From a virus, in the IMG/VR virus record IMGVR_UViG_3300042691_022212, positions 1 through 23,064 of that record: a stretch of DNA of 23,064 nt, one strand, 5' to 3'. Shown here one piece after another: positions 12,887 through 20,944 of this stretch (position 1 is its first letter; each line of letters starts with the position of its first letter). The notes beneath the pieces are model-generated. The model had not been told where the DNA came from, made no database searches, and was given only the letters and a program-made list of their open reading frames with translations. A program made the translations under genes and the position numbers.

Positions 12887-13290
12887 GTTTTTTGATTTAT
12901 GTTAATAAATTAGGTCAAAATTATAAAGGAGAAAATTTATATGAATTTATTTTCTCAAATAGTTTGGAAAATGTGTGGGGAGAATCTTGGGAAAGTAAAC
13001 CAGCTAATGGATATCCATCACCACCTAATATTGAATTTATTACAAAAGTAGGTGTGTTAAAAAATACTTTAGATTTGGAAGTACTGCAAAATTCTGATAT
13101 ATTTTCAATGATTGATGGAATGGATGATGTTATTGCTTTAGCTTGGGAAAATGAATCTGAAAGTGTAAATTTTGATGTAAAAAAAAGATTGGTTTTTAGA
13201 TTTGGTGAAAACATTGAGGTGATAAAAAATAAACTATACGAAAGAGACATCGTATTAGAATTTGAAAGAAAAGTACAATATGAATCTTAA
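12883..13290 (+). CDS. Conserved hypothetical phage protein
   Basis: A 135-residue protein starting MSFLIYVNKLGQNYKGENLYEFIFS. It has WGESWESKPANGYPSPPN, VGVLKNTLDLEVLQNSDIFS, DDVIALAWENE and a C-terminal LVFRFGENIEVIKNKLYERD. I recall this pattern from uncharacterised proteins in T4-like phages near the terminase, but no function is known to me. The ATG at 12883 overlaps the previous stop (ATGA), and the next gene starts inside its last codons (11-base overlap). The three genes are therefore translationally coupled and probably work in the same process, head or neck assembly by position. No membrane segment. Confidence 0.8.
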   Translation: MSFLIYVNKLGQNYKGENLYEFIFSNSLENVWGESWESKPANGYPSPPNIEFITKVGVLKNTLDLEVLQNSDIFSMIDGMDDVIALAWENESESVNFDVKKRLVFRFGENIEVIKNKLYERDIVLEFERKVQYES

Positions 13291-14437
13291 TAAAAAAATT
13301 GGTTTCTTATTAGATAATGGGTTAAATCCTGATTTCATATCTTCATTAAATGAAAACAAAATTAATTTTTTGTTTGAGACTTTATCTAAGAAAAAAGAAC
13401 CTAAAGAAGTTGTTCAAACAACAGCCCTAACCTTTGATCCTAAAAATCCAGCTGACGCTGGTGAATTAGATAAAAAATTAGGAACTAAACAATTTAAATC
13501 AGCTGGTGTTGACCCAACTACAGGTAAAGTTACATTAAACACCGATACCGGTGAAAATAAAGATGATGTTATAAAAGATTCAGAGATTAAAGAAAAATTT
13601 GAATCTAAAGCTCAACAAGGATTATTTTGGGCACGTTGTAACAAATGTAAAAGTGAAGATTGTAAATGGTGTAAAATGGCTAATGAATTTGATGAAAAAA
13701 CTAGCAAAAAGGATTATAAAAATATGCCAGAAAAAAAACATCCTGAAAAGACTGTAAAATATAAAAAGAAAGAAACCAAAGAAGGATATTTAGAAAATGT
13801 TGGTAAAAAAGTTACTGACATATACGCAAAGAAAGCTTTTAATGATTTTAAACCTGGTTTAGCATGGGGAGGATTAAAAGAAGATTATAATAAAATTATT
13901 GAAAAATATACACAACCAACTATGAAAAAAAGAGATTTATTAAAACTAATTGAGTCTGAAATCAAACGTAAAAAAGGTTTGAATGAAGATTTTTATATGG
14001 GTATGGATGAAGAATTTGATTTTATGTCAGATACGGAAACTGATATGCCAACAAGACCTAAACATAGACCTGACCGTACTGAGGATTTACCAATAGGACC
14101 TGACCGTACTGAAGGTGAACCTAATTGGGATGAAGACGAAGATGATGACATACCAAGACCAAGAGGTAAGATGGGTAAATTGAGGATGAGTGGTATTGAT
14201 GCCCCAACAATTGAACCCGGTATTAGAGAACCAAAAATCAAACCAAAAGAACCTGATACTACACCAAAATGGACACCTGATGTAAAAGAACCATTAGTAC
14301 CAGATGAAGATACTGAATCTGAACCACAAGCAAAAAGAAAAAAAGATTTTTTAAATAGATTTAAACACGATTTTGATAGAAAAATGAGTCGTATGGACGA
14401 ATCAACATACAAACCAATCAATTATAGAAAATTTTAA
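13280..14437 (+). CDS. Hypothetical protein with SKAQQ-type segment and four-cysteine cluster
   Basis: A 385-residue protein; I start at the ATG at 13280 (MNLNKKIGFLL), not the upstream in-frame TTG. Residues 109-156 contain SKAQQGLFWARC, then a CxxC-x4-CxxC cluster (C120, C123, C128, C131), then TSKKDYKNMPEKKHPEK. SKAQQ...SKK-YK elements occur in small uncharacterised phage proteins; the inserted cysteines look like a zinc knuckle. Residues 240-365 are disordered, acidic and Pro-rich (RPDRTEDLPIGPDRTEGEP, EDEDDDIPRPRG, then several EP/KP stretches). A basic C-terminus follows (KRKKDFLNRFKHDFDRKM). Its TAA overlaps the next ATG by one base (TAATG). Coupled expression upstream of the terminase suggests packaging or head assembly; the small terminase subunit is a speculative possibility. 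Confidence 0.75.
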   Translation: MNLNKKIGFLLDNGLNPDFISSLNENKINFLFETLSKKKEPKEVVQTTALTFDPKNPADAGELDKKLGTKQFKSAGVDPTTGKVTLNTDTGENKDDVIKDSEIKEKFESKAQQGLFWARCNKCKSEDCKWCKMANEFDEKTSKKDYKNMPEKKHPEKTVKYKKKETKEGYLENVGKKVTDIYAKKAFNDFKPGLAWGGLKEDYNKIIEKYTQPTMKKRDLLKLIESEIKRKKGLNEDFYMGMDEEFDFMSDTETDMPTRPKHRPDRTEDLPIGPDRTEGEPNWDEDEDDDIPRPRGKMGKLRMSGIDAPTIEPGIREPKIKPKEPDTTPKWTPDVKEPLVPDEDTESEPQAKRKKDFLNRFKHDFDRKMSRMDESTYKPINYRKF

Positions 14438-15591
14438 TGAAAAGATTATTATATGAAGCCCCCGTTGATGATTTCTTAAGCCAAGAGGCAAAAGAAAAGA
14501 TTTTAGGTGCTCAGAATAGAAAATATCAAAGAGCTAAGGAAGAAACTGGTGATACTTGGTTAGGTGAGTTATTAAACTATTTACCTAATATTGAATCTGA
14601 ACATTATGATAAGTTGTTAAAATTGGCTAAAGCTTTGTTTTTTTCTAGATTTCCAAAAATAAAAGAAAGAATTGATAATGGGACACTTTCATTAAATGTG
14701 AACTTTTCTACTCGTGTTAATCCAAGAACTACAACCCAGGCTATTACACCACAATACATAGAAAAGGCGAAAGAAGTTGACCCTTTATTTGATGAAAGAG
14801 TTAAAGCAAGAAATTTTATTAACGCGACAACACAAGGAAGTGCTTGGGCAGAAGGGTTTAATATGTACAAAGATATTGAATCACAATTAAATCAATTAGA
14901 CCCTCAATTAGTGGAAAAATATAAAAAATTTGAGAATGCTGCTACAGTATATTACAATGATAATTTAGATAGTTTGGAACAAATGGCAATGAGAGCAACA
15001 AATAGAGTGGCGTATGCTGATGTTATTCCAGACAAAAGAAATCCTGGTAGTTGGATTATTAATGTTGAAGCCCCAAATTTTCCTTTAATGATGCACGAAT
15101 TATATAAAGCAGGAAGATACTTTAATTCACTTCTTTATTTACCAAAAGATAAAGATGTGAATAACACTTTAACAAAAGTAACTGATATCCACAAACACGA
15201 AATTAGAAATATGATAACTGGTAGAGAAATCAGCTCAAAGTTAAGATTCTTATGGGGTGAATTAATTGATGATTATGAAACTTGGATGGATAGTGCTATA
15301 CAAACTCAATTTAATAAGTTGGCAAACGATAATCCAAAATTATTTAATGAAATTATGTACGATGGTGTTTTAAGTGGTAAACCTACTGCTATGTCTAAAT
15401 TTGAAGAATTTTCTCAAATGATTGTTGATGCTATTAAAAAGAACCCACCTAAAATTGAAAGACCTAATTATGATGAATTAATTAAGTCAGAAAAAAGAAT
15501 AACCCCTCCAAGTTATGATGATGACGAAGATGAGGATGATGATATTCCAACAGATTATGAGGATGATTTAAGTTGGTTAGATGAAGATTAA
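14437..15591 (+). CDS. Conserved hypothetical phage protein upstream of the terminase
   Basis: A 384-residue soluble, mainly helical protein starting MKRLLYEAPVDDFLSQEAKEK. Recognisable blocks are LPNIESEHYDKLLKLAKALFF, DPLFDERVKARNFINATTQG, SAWAEGFNMYKDIE, MAMRATNRVAYADVI, FPLMMHELYKAGR and a histidine-containing DIHKHEIRNMITGR. I recall similar blocks in uncharacterised proteins of large phages, where they seem well conserved. The C-terminal 30 residues are strongly acidic (SYDDDEDEDDDIPTDYEDD). The start overlaps the previous stop (TAATG) and a terminator follows directly, so this is the last gene of the coupled unit starting at 11624. Its position next to the large terminase gene is compatible with a portal, neck or packaging accessory, but nothing proves it. 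Confidence 0.8.
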   Translation: MKRLLYEAPVDDFLSQEAKEKILGAQNRKYQRAKEETGDTWLGELLNYLPNIESEHYDKLLKLAKALFFSRFPKIKERIDNGTLSLNVNFSTRVNPRTTTQAITPQYIEKAKEVDPLFDERVKARNFINATTQGSAWAEGFNMYKDIESQLNQLDPQLVEKYKKFENAATVYYNDNLDSLEQMAMRATNRVAYADVIPDKRNPGSWIINVEAPNFPLMMHELYKAGRYFNSLLYLPKDKDVNNTLTKVTDIHKHEIRNMITGREISSKLRFLWGELIDDYETWMDSAIQTQFNKLANDNPKLFNEIMYDGVLSGKPTAMSKFEEFSQMIVDAIKKNPPKIERPNYDELIKSEKRITPPSYDDDEDEDDDIPTDYEDDLSWLDED

Positions 15592-15592
15592 T

Positions 15593-15626
15593 AAAACCCC
15601 CCATTTAGAAATAAGTGGGGGTTTTT
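15593..15626 (+). terminator. Rho-independent terminator
   Basis: Stem AAAACCCCCCA/TGGGGGTTTT with an AT loop and a T run. It closes the four-gene unit, directly before the promoter-like motif of the terminase gene. Confidence 0.85.
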
Positions 15627-15627
15627 A

Positions 15628-15635
15628 TATTTATA
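15628..15635 (+). promoter_or_regulatory. TATTTATA motif, candidate late promoter of the terminase gene
   Basis: Exact TATTTATA ending 12 bases before the ATG at 15648 and beginning right after a terminator. Confidence 0.55.
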
Positions 15636-15647
15636 TAAAAAGATTAT

Positions 15648-17417
15648 ATGAGTTTAACAAAAGAACAAGTAATGATTGAATATGTTAAGTGTATGAAAGA
15701 TACCCCATACGCGTTAAGAACATATTTGGAAACCTATGACAATACAGTATCAAAATATGTACCATTAGAGTTATTTCCAGACCAAATTTCATTACTTAAT
15801 GACTATGAAAATTACAATGAAAACATCGCATTAAAGTACAGACAAGCTGGAGTATCAACAGTAACTGCGGCTTGGGTATCAAAAAAAATTGCTTTTGCCA
15901 AAAAGACAAAACCTGAAAAGATTCTAATTATTGCCAACAAATTGGATACATCACAAGAGATGGCAAATAAAATAAGAATGTTTATTGGTCAATGGCCAAG
16001 TTGGGTTGGTATTGATTTTTCAACTGATAAAAATTCACAAAAACATTATAAGACAAACAATGGATGTGAAGTAAAAGCTGTGGCCACTTCAAAGGATGCA
16101 CTACGTGGTTTTACACCAACAATATTAGTATTTGATGAAGCAGCGTTCATTGATGCAGATTCTGACTTCTGGGCGGCTTGTATGGCTTCACTATCAACTG
16201 GGGGTAAAGTTATTGTGGTATCAACACCAAATGGTTATGACCCAATTTATTATGAAATATATAATCAAGCAAATAGGGGAATGAATGACTTCAAAATATC
16301 TGAGATGTTTTGGTTTAGAGACCCAAGATATACCAAAGATTTATTTTTAGTCAAAACACAAGATGTCATTCATTATCTCCTTAATAAAACGGAATATAGT
16401 AGTAATGATATTATAAGTTGGGAAAACATTCCATTTGAAGAAAGAAATTATGATGAACTTAAATTAATGATGAATTCAGGGTACAAACCTTGTTCATCTT
16501 GGTTTGAGGGAATGGTAAAGAAACTTAAGTATGATAAGAGAAAAGTTTCACAAGAGTTAGAGTGTAACTTCTTGGGTTCTGGTGATAACGTATTTGATTC
16601 TCTTTTAATGCAAAGAGTTAAAGAAAATATGATTAAAGAACCCCAAAATAAAATGATTGGAAATTCTTTATGGATATGGAAAGAACCTGTGATGGGACAC
16701 AAGTATGTTATGGGAGTGGATGTCAGTAGAGGGGATAGTGAAGACTTTAGTTCATTCCAAATAATTGATTTTGATGAAAGAGAACAAGTTGCGGAATATG
16801 TTGGAAAGTTACCCCCAGATACAATGGCTGAAATATGTTATAAGTGGGGTAATATGTACAATTGTTTTATTGTAATAGATATAACTGGTGGAATGGGGGT
16901 TTCAACCTCAAGGAAGTTACAAGAGTTAGGTTATAAAAATTTATATGTTGATGGAGTAGATTTGGCAAACAAATGGAAATATGACCCCAAGGCATTGGAT
17001 AAAATCCCTGGACTTAATTTTAATAATAAACGTGTTCAGATAATTGCATCATTTGAGGAAGCAATGAGACATGAATTTAAGATATATAGCTCAAGGTTAT
17101 TTGATGAGATGAACACCTTTGTTTATGTCAATGGAAGACCTGACCATCAAAAAGGACAACATGATGACTTGATAATGTCAATCGCAATGGCAACTTATGT
17201 TGCTGAATCATCATTTAGTAGTTTAGAAAAAGTAACAGAACAAACAAAAGCAATGTTGGAATCTTGGTCTGTAAGTAACAATGAAAATATGGGAAAACAA
17301 TTAGAGTTCAATCCAGTAATTCCATTTGGACATGATAGATTACAACAAAGAAATCAAAATGTTTCAAAAGAGGATTATATGAAATATTCTTGGTTATTTG
17401 GAAACCAAAGGAGATAA
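15648..17417 (+). CDS. terL: Terminase large subunit (T4 gp17-like)
   Basis: A 589-residue DNA-packaging motor (T4 gp17 has 610). ATPase domain: a deviant P-loop KYRQAGVST (63-71), where T4 has SRQLGKTT, so the usual lysine is replaced by Val; adenine-side KILIIANKLDTSQEMANKIR; Walker B ILVFDEAAF (D163/E164); and the coupling motif VVSTPNG. Nuclease domain: RNase H-like acidic residues D358 in VMGVDVSRGDSEDFS, D411 in VIDITGGMG, and D506/D507 in GQHDDLIMS. The enzyme cuts concatemeric DNA and pumps it into proheads through the portal encoded two genes downstream. T4 has tail genes 18 and 19 between terminase and portal; here only a 53-residue gene lies between. The start is fixed by the late-type motif just upstream. 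Confidence 0.96.
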   Translation: MSLTKEQVMIEYVKCMKDTPYALRTYLETYDNTVSKYVPLELFPDQISLLNDYENYNENIALKYRQAGVSTVTAAWVSKKIAFAKKTKPEKILIIANKLDTSQEMANKIRMFIGQWPSWVGIDFSTDKNSQKHYKTNNGCEVKAVATSKDALRGFTPTILVFDEAAFIDADSDFWAACMASLSTGGKVIVVSTPNGYDPIYYEIYNQANRGMNDFKISEMFWFRDPRYTKDLFLVKTQDVIHYLLNKTEYSSNDIISWENIPFEERNYDELKLMMNSGYKPCSSWFEGMVKKLKYDKRKVSQELECNFLGSGDNVFDSLLMQRVKENMIKEPQNKMIGNSLWIWKEPVMGHKYVMGVDVSRGDSEDFSSFQIIDFDEREQVAEYVGKLPPDTMAEICYKWGNMYNCFIVIDITGGMGVSTSRKLQELGYKNLYVDGVDLANKWKYDPKALDKIPGLNFNNKRVQIIASFEEAMRHEFKIYSSRLFDEMNTFVYVNGRPDHQKGQHDDLIMSIAMATYVAESSFSSLEKVTEQTKAMLESWSVSNNENMGKQLEFNPVIPFGHDRLQQRNQNVSKEDYMKYSWLFGNQRR

Positions 17418-17425
17418 TATTTATA
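17418..17425 (+). promoter_or_regulatory. TATTTATA motif, candidate late promoter
   Basis: Exact TATTTATA within GATAATATTTATAAAAT, one base after the terminase stop and 13 bases before the ATG at 17439. Confidence 0.5.
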
Positions 17426-17438
17426 AAATAAACTAAAT

Positions 17439-17600
17439 ATGGGTTTAATTGATAGAAAAAAATCAGGAAAAAAATTTGATGGTTCAAAACTAAATGTTGA
17501 GGGACAAGGAATATTAACAAAACTTATTAGTCCTCCAGATAAAATCCCATTTAAAAATAAAACAACATCAAGTTCTAATCAAAATCCGAATAATCAATAG
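17439..17600 (+). CDS. Small protein between terminase and portal genes
   Basis: A 53-residue frame starting MGLIDRKKSGKKFDGSKLNV, continuing EGQGILTKLISPPDKIPFKN and ending in a Ser/Asn/Gln-rich tail. It is basic and probably largely unstructured. Support for coding is its own TATTTATA motif at 17418, a clean ATG, and its place between two conserved late genes where little non-coding DNA is found. I do not recognise it. A small head component or packaging accessory is possible by position only. Confidence 0.65.
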   Translation: MGLIDRKKSGKKFDGSKLNVEGQGILTKLISPPDKIPFKNKTTSSSNQNPNNQ

Positions 17601-17643
17601 TTTAAACTATTTAATTATTGATTTTAATTTTTAAAATTAATGT

Positions 17644-19449
17644 ATGGAAAATAACGAAAAAAATATGACAGTATGGCAAAGGTTATCACAAGCTTTTGGA
17701 CCAAACGCCCTCTTAAATCAAGATTACCCAACGTATAAGTTTGATAAAAAAGAACTTTTAAGGACTACATCTAAACAAGAATACGAGAAAGAATTATTAC
17801 AAGCGCAACAAACTTATTACTTAGGTAATCAATGGACAAAAATTGAAAGTAATCTATACACCCAAGCAGTGTATTATGAACCAACTAGATTAGCATCATT
17901 TTATGATTACGAATCTATGGAGTTCACCCCAGAGATATCAACAGCCTTAGACATTTATGGTGAAGAATCAACAACTGTAGACCACAATGGTTATATGTTA
18001 CAAATATATTCTGAGTCAAAACGTATTAAAGGAATATTAGCAGACTTGTTCAACAATGTTTTAGATGTTAACACCAATCTACCAATGTGGACAAGAAACA
18101 CTTGTAAGTATGGTGATAATTTTGTTTATTTGAAACTTGACCCAGAGAAAGGTGTGGTTGGTTGTATGCAACTACCAAATATTGAAATTGAACGTTTTGA
18201 AAGGGGGATGACAACTCACGGTGGTAAACAAAGTGTTGATGAACCAGCCGACCAAAAAGGATTGAGATTTAAATGGAAAGTGAAAGATATGGAATTTAAT
18301 TCTTGGGAAATTGCTCACTTCCGTTTATTAGGTGATGATAGAAAACTTCCATATGGTACATCAATGTTGGAAAAGGCAAGACGTATTTGGAAACAATTGT
18401 TATTGTCTGAAGATGCTATGTTAATATATAGAACATCAAGAGCACCTGAGAGGAGAGTATTCAAGGTATTTGTTGGTAATATGGATGACAAAGACGTTGA
18501 ACCATATGTACAACGTGTGGCCAACAAATTTAAACGTAGTCAAGTTGTTGATTCTCAAACAGGTAATGTTGATATGAGATTTAATCAAATGGCAGTTGAC
18601 CAAGATTATTTTATTCCAGTTAGAGACCCTGCTGCAACAAATCCAATTGAAACATTAGCAGGTGGTACAAACTTAGGTGAAATTGCCGATATTGAATATA
18701 TCCAAAAGAAACTATTAACGGCACTACGTGTACCAAAAGCTTTCTTAGGTTTTGAAGAACCTGTTGGTGCTGGTAAAAATCTATCATTAATCGATATAAG
18801 ATTTGCCAGAACAATTAATAGAATTCAGAAATCTATGATTTCAGAATTAAATAAAATTGCAATTATACATTTATTCCTTTTAGGTTTTGAAGATGAGTTA
18901 AATAATTTTACATTGGGATTAACCAATCCATCAAGTCAAGCTGATTTATTAAAAATTGATGTTTGGAAAGAAAAATTTGCAACATATAAAGAGGCAACGA
19001 CTGCGGGACAAGAAGGTATTATGCCAACATCAATTACTTGGGCTAAAAAACATATATTAGGATTCTCGGACGAAGAAATTAAGGTTGATTTACAACAACA
19101 ACGTATTGAACGCGCCGTTGGTGCTGAATTAACTAATACTGCAACAATTATAACTAAAACGGGTATATTTGATAATATTGATAAATTATATGGAACTGTA
19201 ACTGGGGCAACTCAAGGTGGAGCTCCACCACCACCACCTGGTGGAGAAGAAGGTGGTATGCCTCCTCCACCACCACCTCCAGGTGGAGAAGGAGCGGAAT
19301 TAACCCCAGAGTCATTAAAGAAAGATAATTTGAATATTTTATTAGAAAATGAATCGCTAATTGAATCAGACCAATTTATTGATTTGTCAAAGGTAAAAAA
19401 TTATTTGGGTGAAATGGAGAATCAATTAAAAAAACTCCTTAATGATTGA
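17644..19449 (+). CDS. gp20: Portal protein (T4 gp20-like)
   Basis: A 601-residue portal vertex protein (T4 gp20 has 524). It would form the dodecameric ring through which DNA enters and to which the neck attaches, and on which the prohead is initiated. Family-like blocks are FTPEISTALDIYGEESTT, the central YRTSRAPERRVFKVFVGNMD, VDQDYFIPVRDP, ALRVPKAFLGFEEPVG and RFARTINRIQKSMI. Near the C-terminus (about 537-562) lies a Pro/Gly-rich insert (APPPPPGGEEGGMPPPPPPP), which I would not expect in T4 gp20 and which may be a flexible linker. The ATG at 17644 begins MENNEKNMTVWQRL. A 43-base AT-rich gap precedes it with no exact late-type motif, so it is probably transcribed from the 17418 site. Confidence 0.94.
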   Translation: MENNEKNMTVWQRLSQAFGPNALLNQDYPTYKFDKKELLRTTSKQEYEKELLQAQQTYYLGNQWTKIESNLYTQAVYYEPTRLASFYDYESMEFTPEISTALDIYGEESTTVDHNGYMLQIYSESKRIKGILADLFNNVLDVNTNLPMWTRNTCKYGDNFVYLKLDPEKGVVGCMQLPNIEIERFERGMTTHGGKQSVDEPADQKGLRFKWKVKDMEFNSWEIAHFRLLGDDRKLPYGTSMLEKARRIWKQLLLSEDAMLIYRTSRAPERRVFKVFVGNMDDKDVEPYVQRVANKFKRSQVVDSQTGNVDMRFNQMAVDQDYFIPVRDPAATNPIETLAGGTNLGEIADIEYIQKKLLTALRVPKAFLGFEEPVGAGKNLSLIDIRFARTINRIQKSMISELNKIAIIHLFLLGFEDELNNFTLGLTNPSSQADLLKIDVWKEKFATYKEATTAGQEGIMPTSITWAKKHILGFSDEEIKVDLQQQRIERAVGAELTNTATIITKTGIFDNIDKLYGTVTGATQGGAPPPPPGGEEGGMPPPPPPPGGEGAELTPESLKKDNLNILLENESLIESDQFIDLSKVKNYLGEMENQLKKLLND

Positions 19450-19457
19450 TATTTATA
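19450..19457 (+). promoter_or_regulatory. TATTTATA motif, candidate late promoter
   Basis: Exact TATTTATA directly after the portal stop codon, ending 16 bases before the ATG at 19474. Confidence 0.5.
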
Positions 19458-19473
19458 AATTAAAAATATTAAA

Positions 19474-20187
19474 ATGAAATTCGGACAATTAAAATCAAAA
19501 ATAGAACAACATCTTCTTGAATCTTATTCAAAGGGTGAGTTTAAAACTGAAATGAAATATTTCAAAAAATTGGTATTGGAAAATAAAAACATCAAAAAAT
19601 TATATTTTCTTTATGATGAATTAAGTTCTAATAAAGGAATTAATTCAGAAATTGTTAATGATTATATAAATGAATGTATAACAATTTATGAAAACACGAT
19701 TAATAAAGTAAATAAGGCCAATTTAGAGAATTTAAATCATTGGGTTGATGGTGTACAAACTGAAAACATTTATGAATCAATTGATAGTCTTTTTTCAACA
19801 GATATTTTAAATATTGAAAATAAAATAAAAAATAGAAGATTGGTATCTGAATCATTAATTAAACAACCAAATGTAGCCAAAGAACCGATACAACTTCCAA
19901 TAAGTACTATGGTTAATATGGCTAACAAAACAATTAACAATTACATTGAAAATTTAAATGAATCTGACAGACAAGAATTGATAAAATTCTTATCAATAGA
20001 TGAAACAAATTTAGAAAAAGAATACCAAATAGTTAAGGAAGATGTTATTAATAAATTATTGTTAATAAACGAAAAATCAGATACTGAAACATCAACAAAA
20101 ATAAATGAAACTATTTCTAAAATAAAATCTGAAAAATATGATAAATTTTCATATTTCAGATTAAAGGGATTGAGAGATAGTCTTTAA
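19474..20187 (+). CDS. Hypothetical head-module protein
   Basis: A 237-residue, almost wholly helical, charged protein starting MKFGQLKSKIEQHLLESYSKGEFKTEM. Blocks include FKKLVLENKNIKKLYFLYDELSS and IVNDYINECITIYENTINKV. It lies directly behind the portal gene, where T4 has the small prohead core genes 67 and 68, so a prohead core or portal-associated role is plausible from synteny; no sequence match to gp67/gp68 is claimed. Its own TATTTATA motif precedes it. Its TAA overlaps the stop codon of the antisense bS21 gene (TTAA at 20184-20187), with no terminator between them. Confidence 0.75.
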   Translation: MKFGQLKSKIEQHLLESYSKGEFKTEMKYFKKLVLENKNIKKLYFLYDELSSNKGINSEIVNDYINECITIYENTINKVNKANLENLNHWVDGVQTENIYESIDSLFSTDILNIENKIKNRRLVSESLIKQPNVAKEPIQLPISTMVNMANKTINNYIENLNESDRQELIKFLSIDETNLEKEYQIVKEDVINKLLLINEKSDTETSTKINETISKIKSEKYDKFSYFRLKGLRDSL

Positions 20188-20378
20188 TCTTCGTTTGATT
20201 GTTTTTTATCTTGAACATATTTTGCTTTGTTCATTACATTTCGTCTAATAACTGATTTTTTAGTAAATTCTTTTCTGTTTTTTAATTCGGTCATTAATTT
20301 AGTTTTAATGACCTTACTTTTAAAAAGTTTTAAGGCTTTCTCAATTGGAGTTTTGTTATCAATTTTTACTATTATCAT
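20184..20378 (-). CDS. rpsU: Ribosomal protein bS21 homologue, phage-encoded
   Basis: A 64-residue basic protein with the bS21 pattern: MIIVKIDNKTPIEKALKLFK aligns with the bS21 start (V-V-(6-7 residues)-ALRRFKR in E. coli; Bacteroidetes forms have IDKALKRYKRKF), followed by a helical SKVIKTKLMTELKNRKEFTK and SVIRRNVMNKAKYVQ, as in Bacteroidetes bS21 (KPSVVNRAQIQKAAYIQ). bS21 sits on the 30S platform near the anti-Shine-Dalgarno end of 16S rRNA. In Bacteroidetes bS21 helps to hide that element, so a phage copy could replace the host protein and shift initiation toward phage mRNAs (inference). Phage bS21 genes are known from large metagenomic phages. No Shine-Dalgarno sequence precedes the ATG (upstream TTAGTTAAAT). 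It lies antisense in the head module, and its stop overlaps the previous gene's stop. Confidence 0.85.
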   Translation of the reverse strand: MIIVKIDNKTPIEKALKLFKSKVIKTKLMTELKNRKEFTKKSVIRRNVMNKAKYVQDKKQSNED

Positions 20379-20400
20379 ATTTAACTAATTTAAAATTATT

Positions 20401-20429
20401 TTGACTATTAATCAATAATTATCTATTTT
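20401..20429 (+). promoter_or_regulatory. Promoter candidate for the gene at 20463
   Basis: TTGACT (20401-20406), a 17-base spacer and TATTTT (20424-20429), 33 bases before the ATG. It belongs to the same class as the sites at 4002 (minus) and 10020, and lies in the divergent region shared with bS21. Confidence 0.4.
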
Positions 20430-20462
20430 TTTCAAAAAAATAAACTTGAAAAAAATATATAA

Positions 20463-20912
20463 ATGAAAAAAGGGAAAACCTCAAAAATTCAAGGATTTAA
20501 AATTGCTAAAGTAACGTATGGTACGGTGAATTCTATTGAATTAAAATCAATCTATTTAAATATCCAAACTTGGGTTGAACCCATAAGGGAAACTGATAAT
20601 TGGAACAGAGTAGTTCTTAACTTATCAAGGTCAATTAAACACACAGTTTATAATACAATCAACAACAATTTATTTAATGAAAATTTTATCGTTGATTTAG
20701 ATTTAAGATCTAGTGGTTTGTCATTGGGAAAAAAATCTTTTTTAAACTTAGAAGTTAATCTTTTTATAAAGGAAAATGAAATTGATTTTAAATCCCAAGA
20801 AATTAAAGATTATTTAAAAATAATTACCAAAAATATTATACATCAAAACTTTAATAAAAATAATTTTTTTGAGTTTACATTAACCAAAAAAGATAAAAAT
20901 AAAATAATTTAA
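20463..20912 (+). CDS. Hypothetical head-module protein
   Basis: A 149-residue protein starting MKKGKTSKIQGFKIAKVTYG. The N-terminal half reads GTVNSIELKSIYLNIQTWVE and WNRVVLNLSRSIKHTVYNTI. The second half has a beta-rich segment (FIVDLDLRSSGLSLGKKSFL, then NLEVNLFIKENEIDFKSQE) followed by helices. I recall this beta pattern from uncharacterised proteins of related phages but know no function. It lies between the portal and prohead protease genes, in the T4 region of the prohead core genes. It lacks an upstream TATTTATA motif and has a TTGACT-type candidate promoter instead. No membrane segment or signal peptide. Confidence 0.75.
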   Translation: MKKGKTSKIQGFKIAKVTYGTVNSIELKSIYLNIQTWVEPIRETDNWNRVVLNLSRSIKHTVYNTINNNLFNENFIVDLDLRSSGLSLGKKSFLNLEVNLFIKENEIDFKSQEIKDYLKIITKNIIHQNFNKNNFFEFTLTKKDKNKII

Positions 20913-20922
20913 CAATCTTTAA

Positions 20923-20930
20923 TATTTATA
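20923..20930 (+). promoter_or_regulatory. TATTTATA motif, candidate late promoter of the protease gene
   Basis: Exact TATTTATA within TTTAATATTTATAAAG, ending 14 bases before the ATG at 20945. Confidence 0.5.
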
Positions 20931-20944
20931 AAGAAAAATTAAAG

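Noticed and set aside
13993-14421. Ser/Gly-rich open frame on the minus strand
   Set aside because: It is a shadow of the acidic, Pro-rich C-terminus of the + strand gene at 13280-14437.
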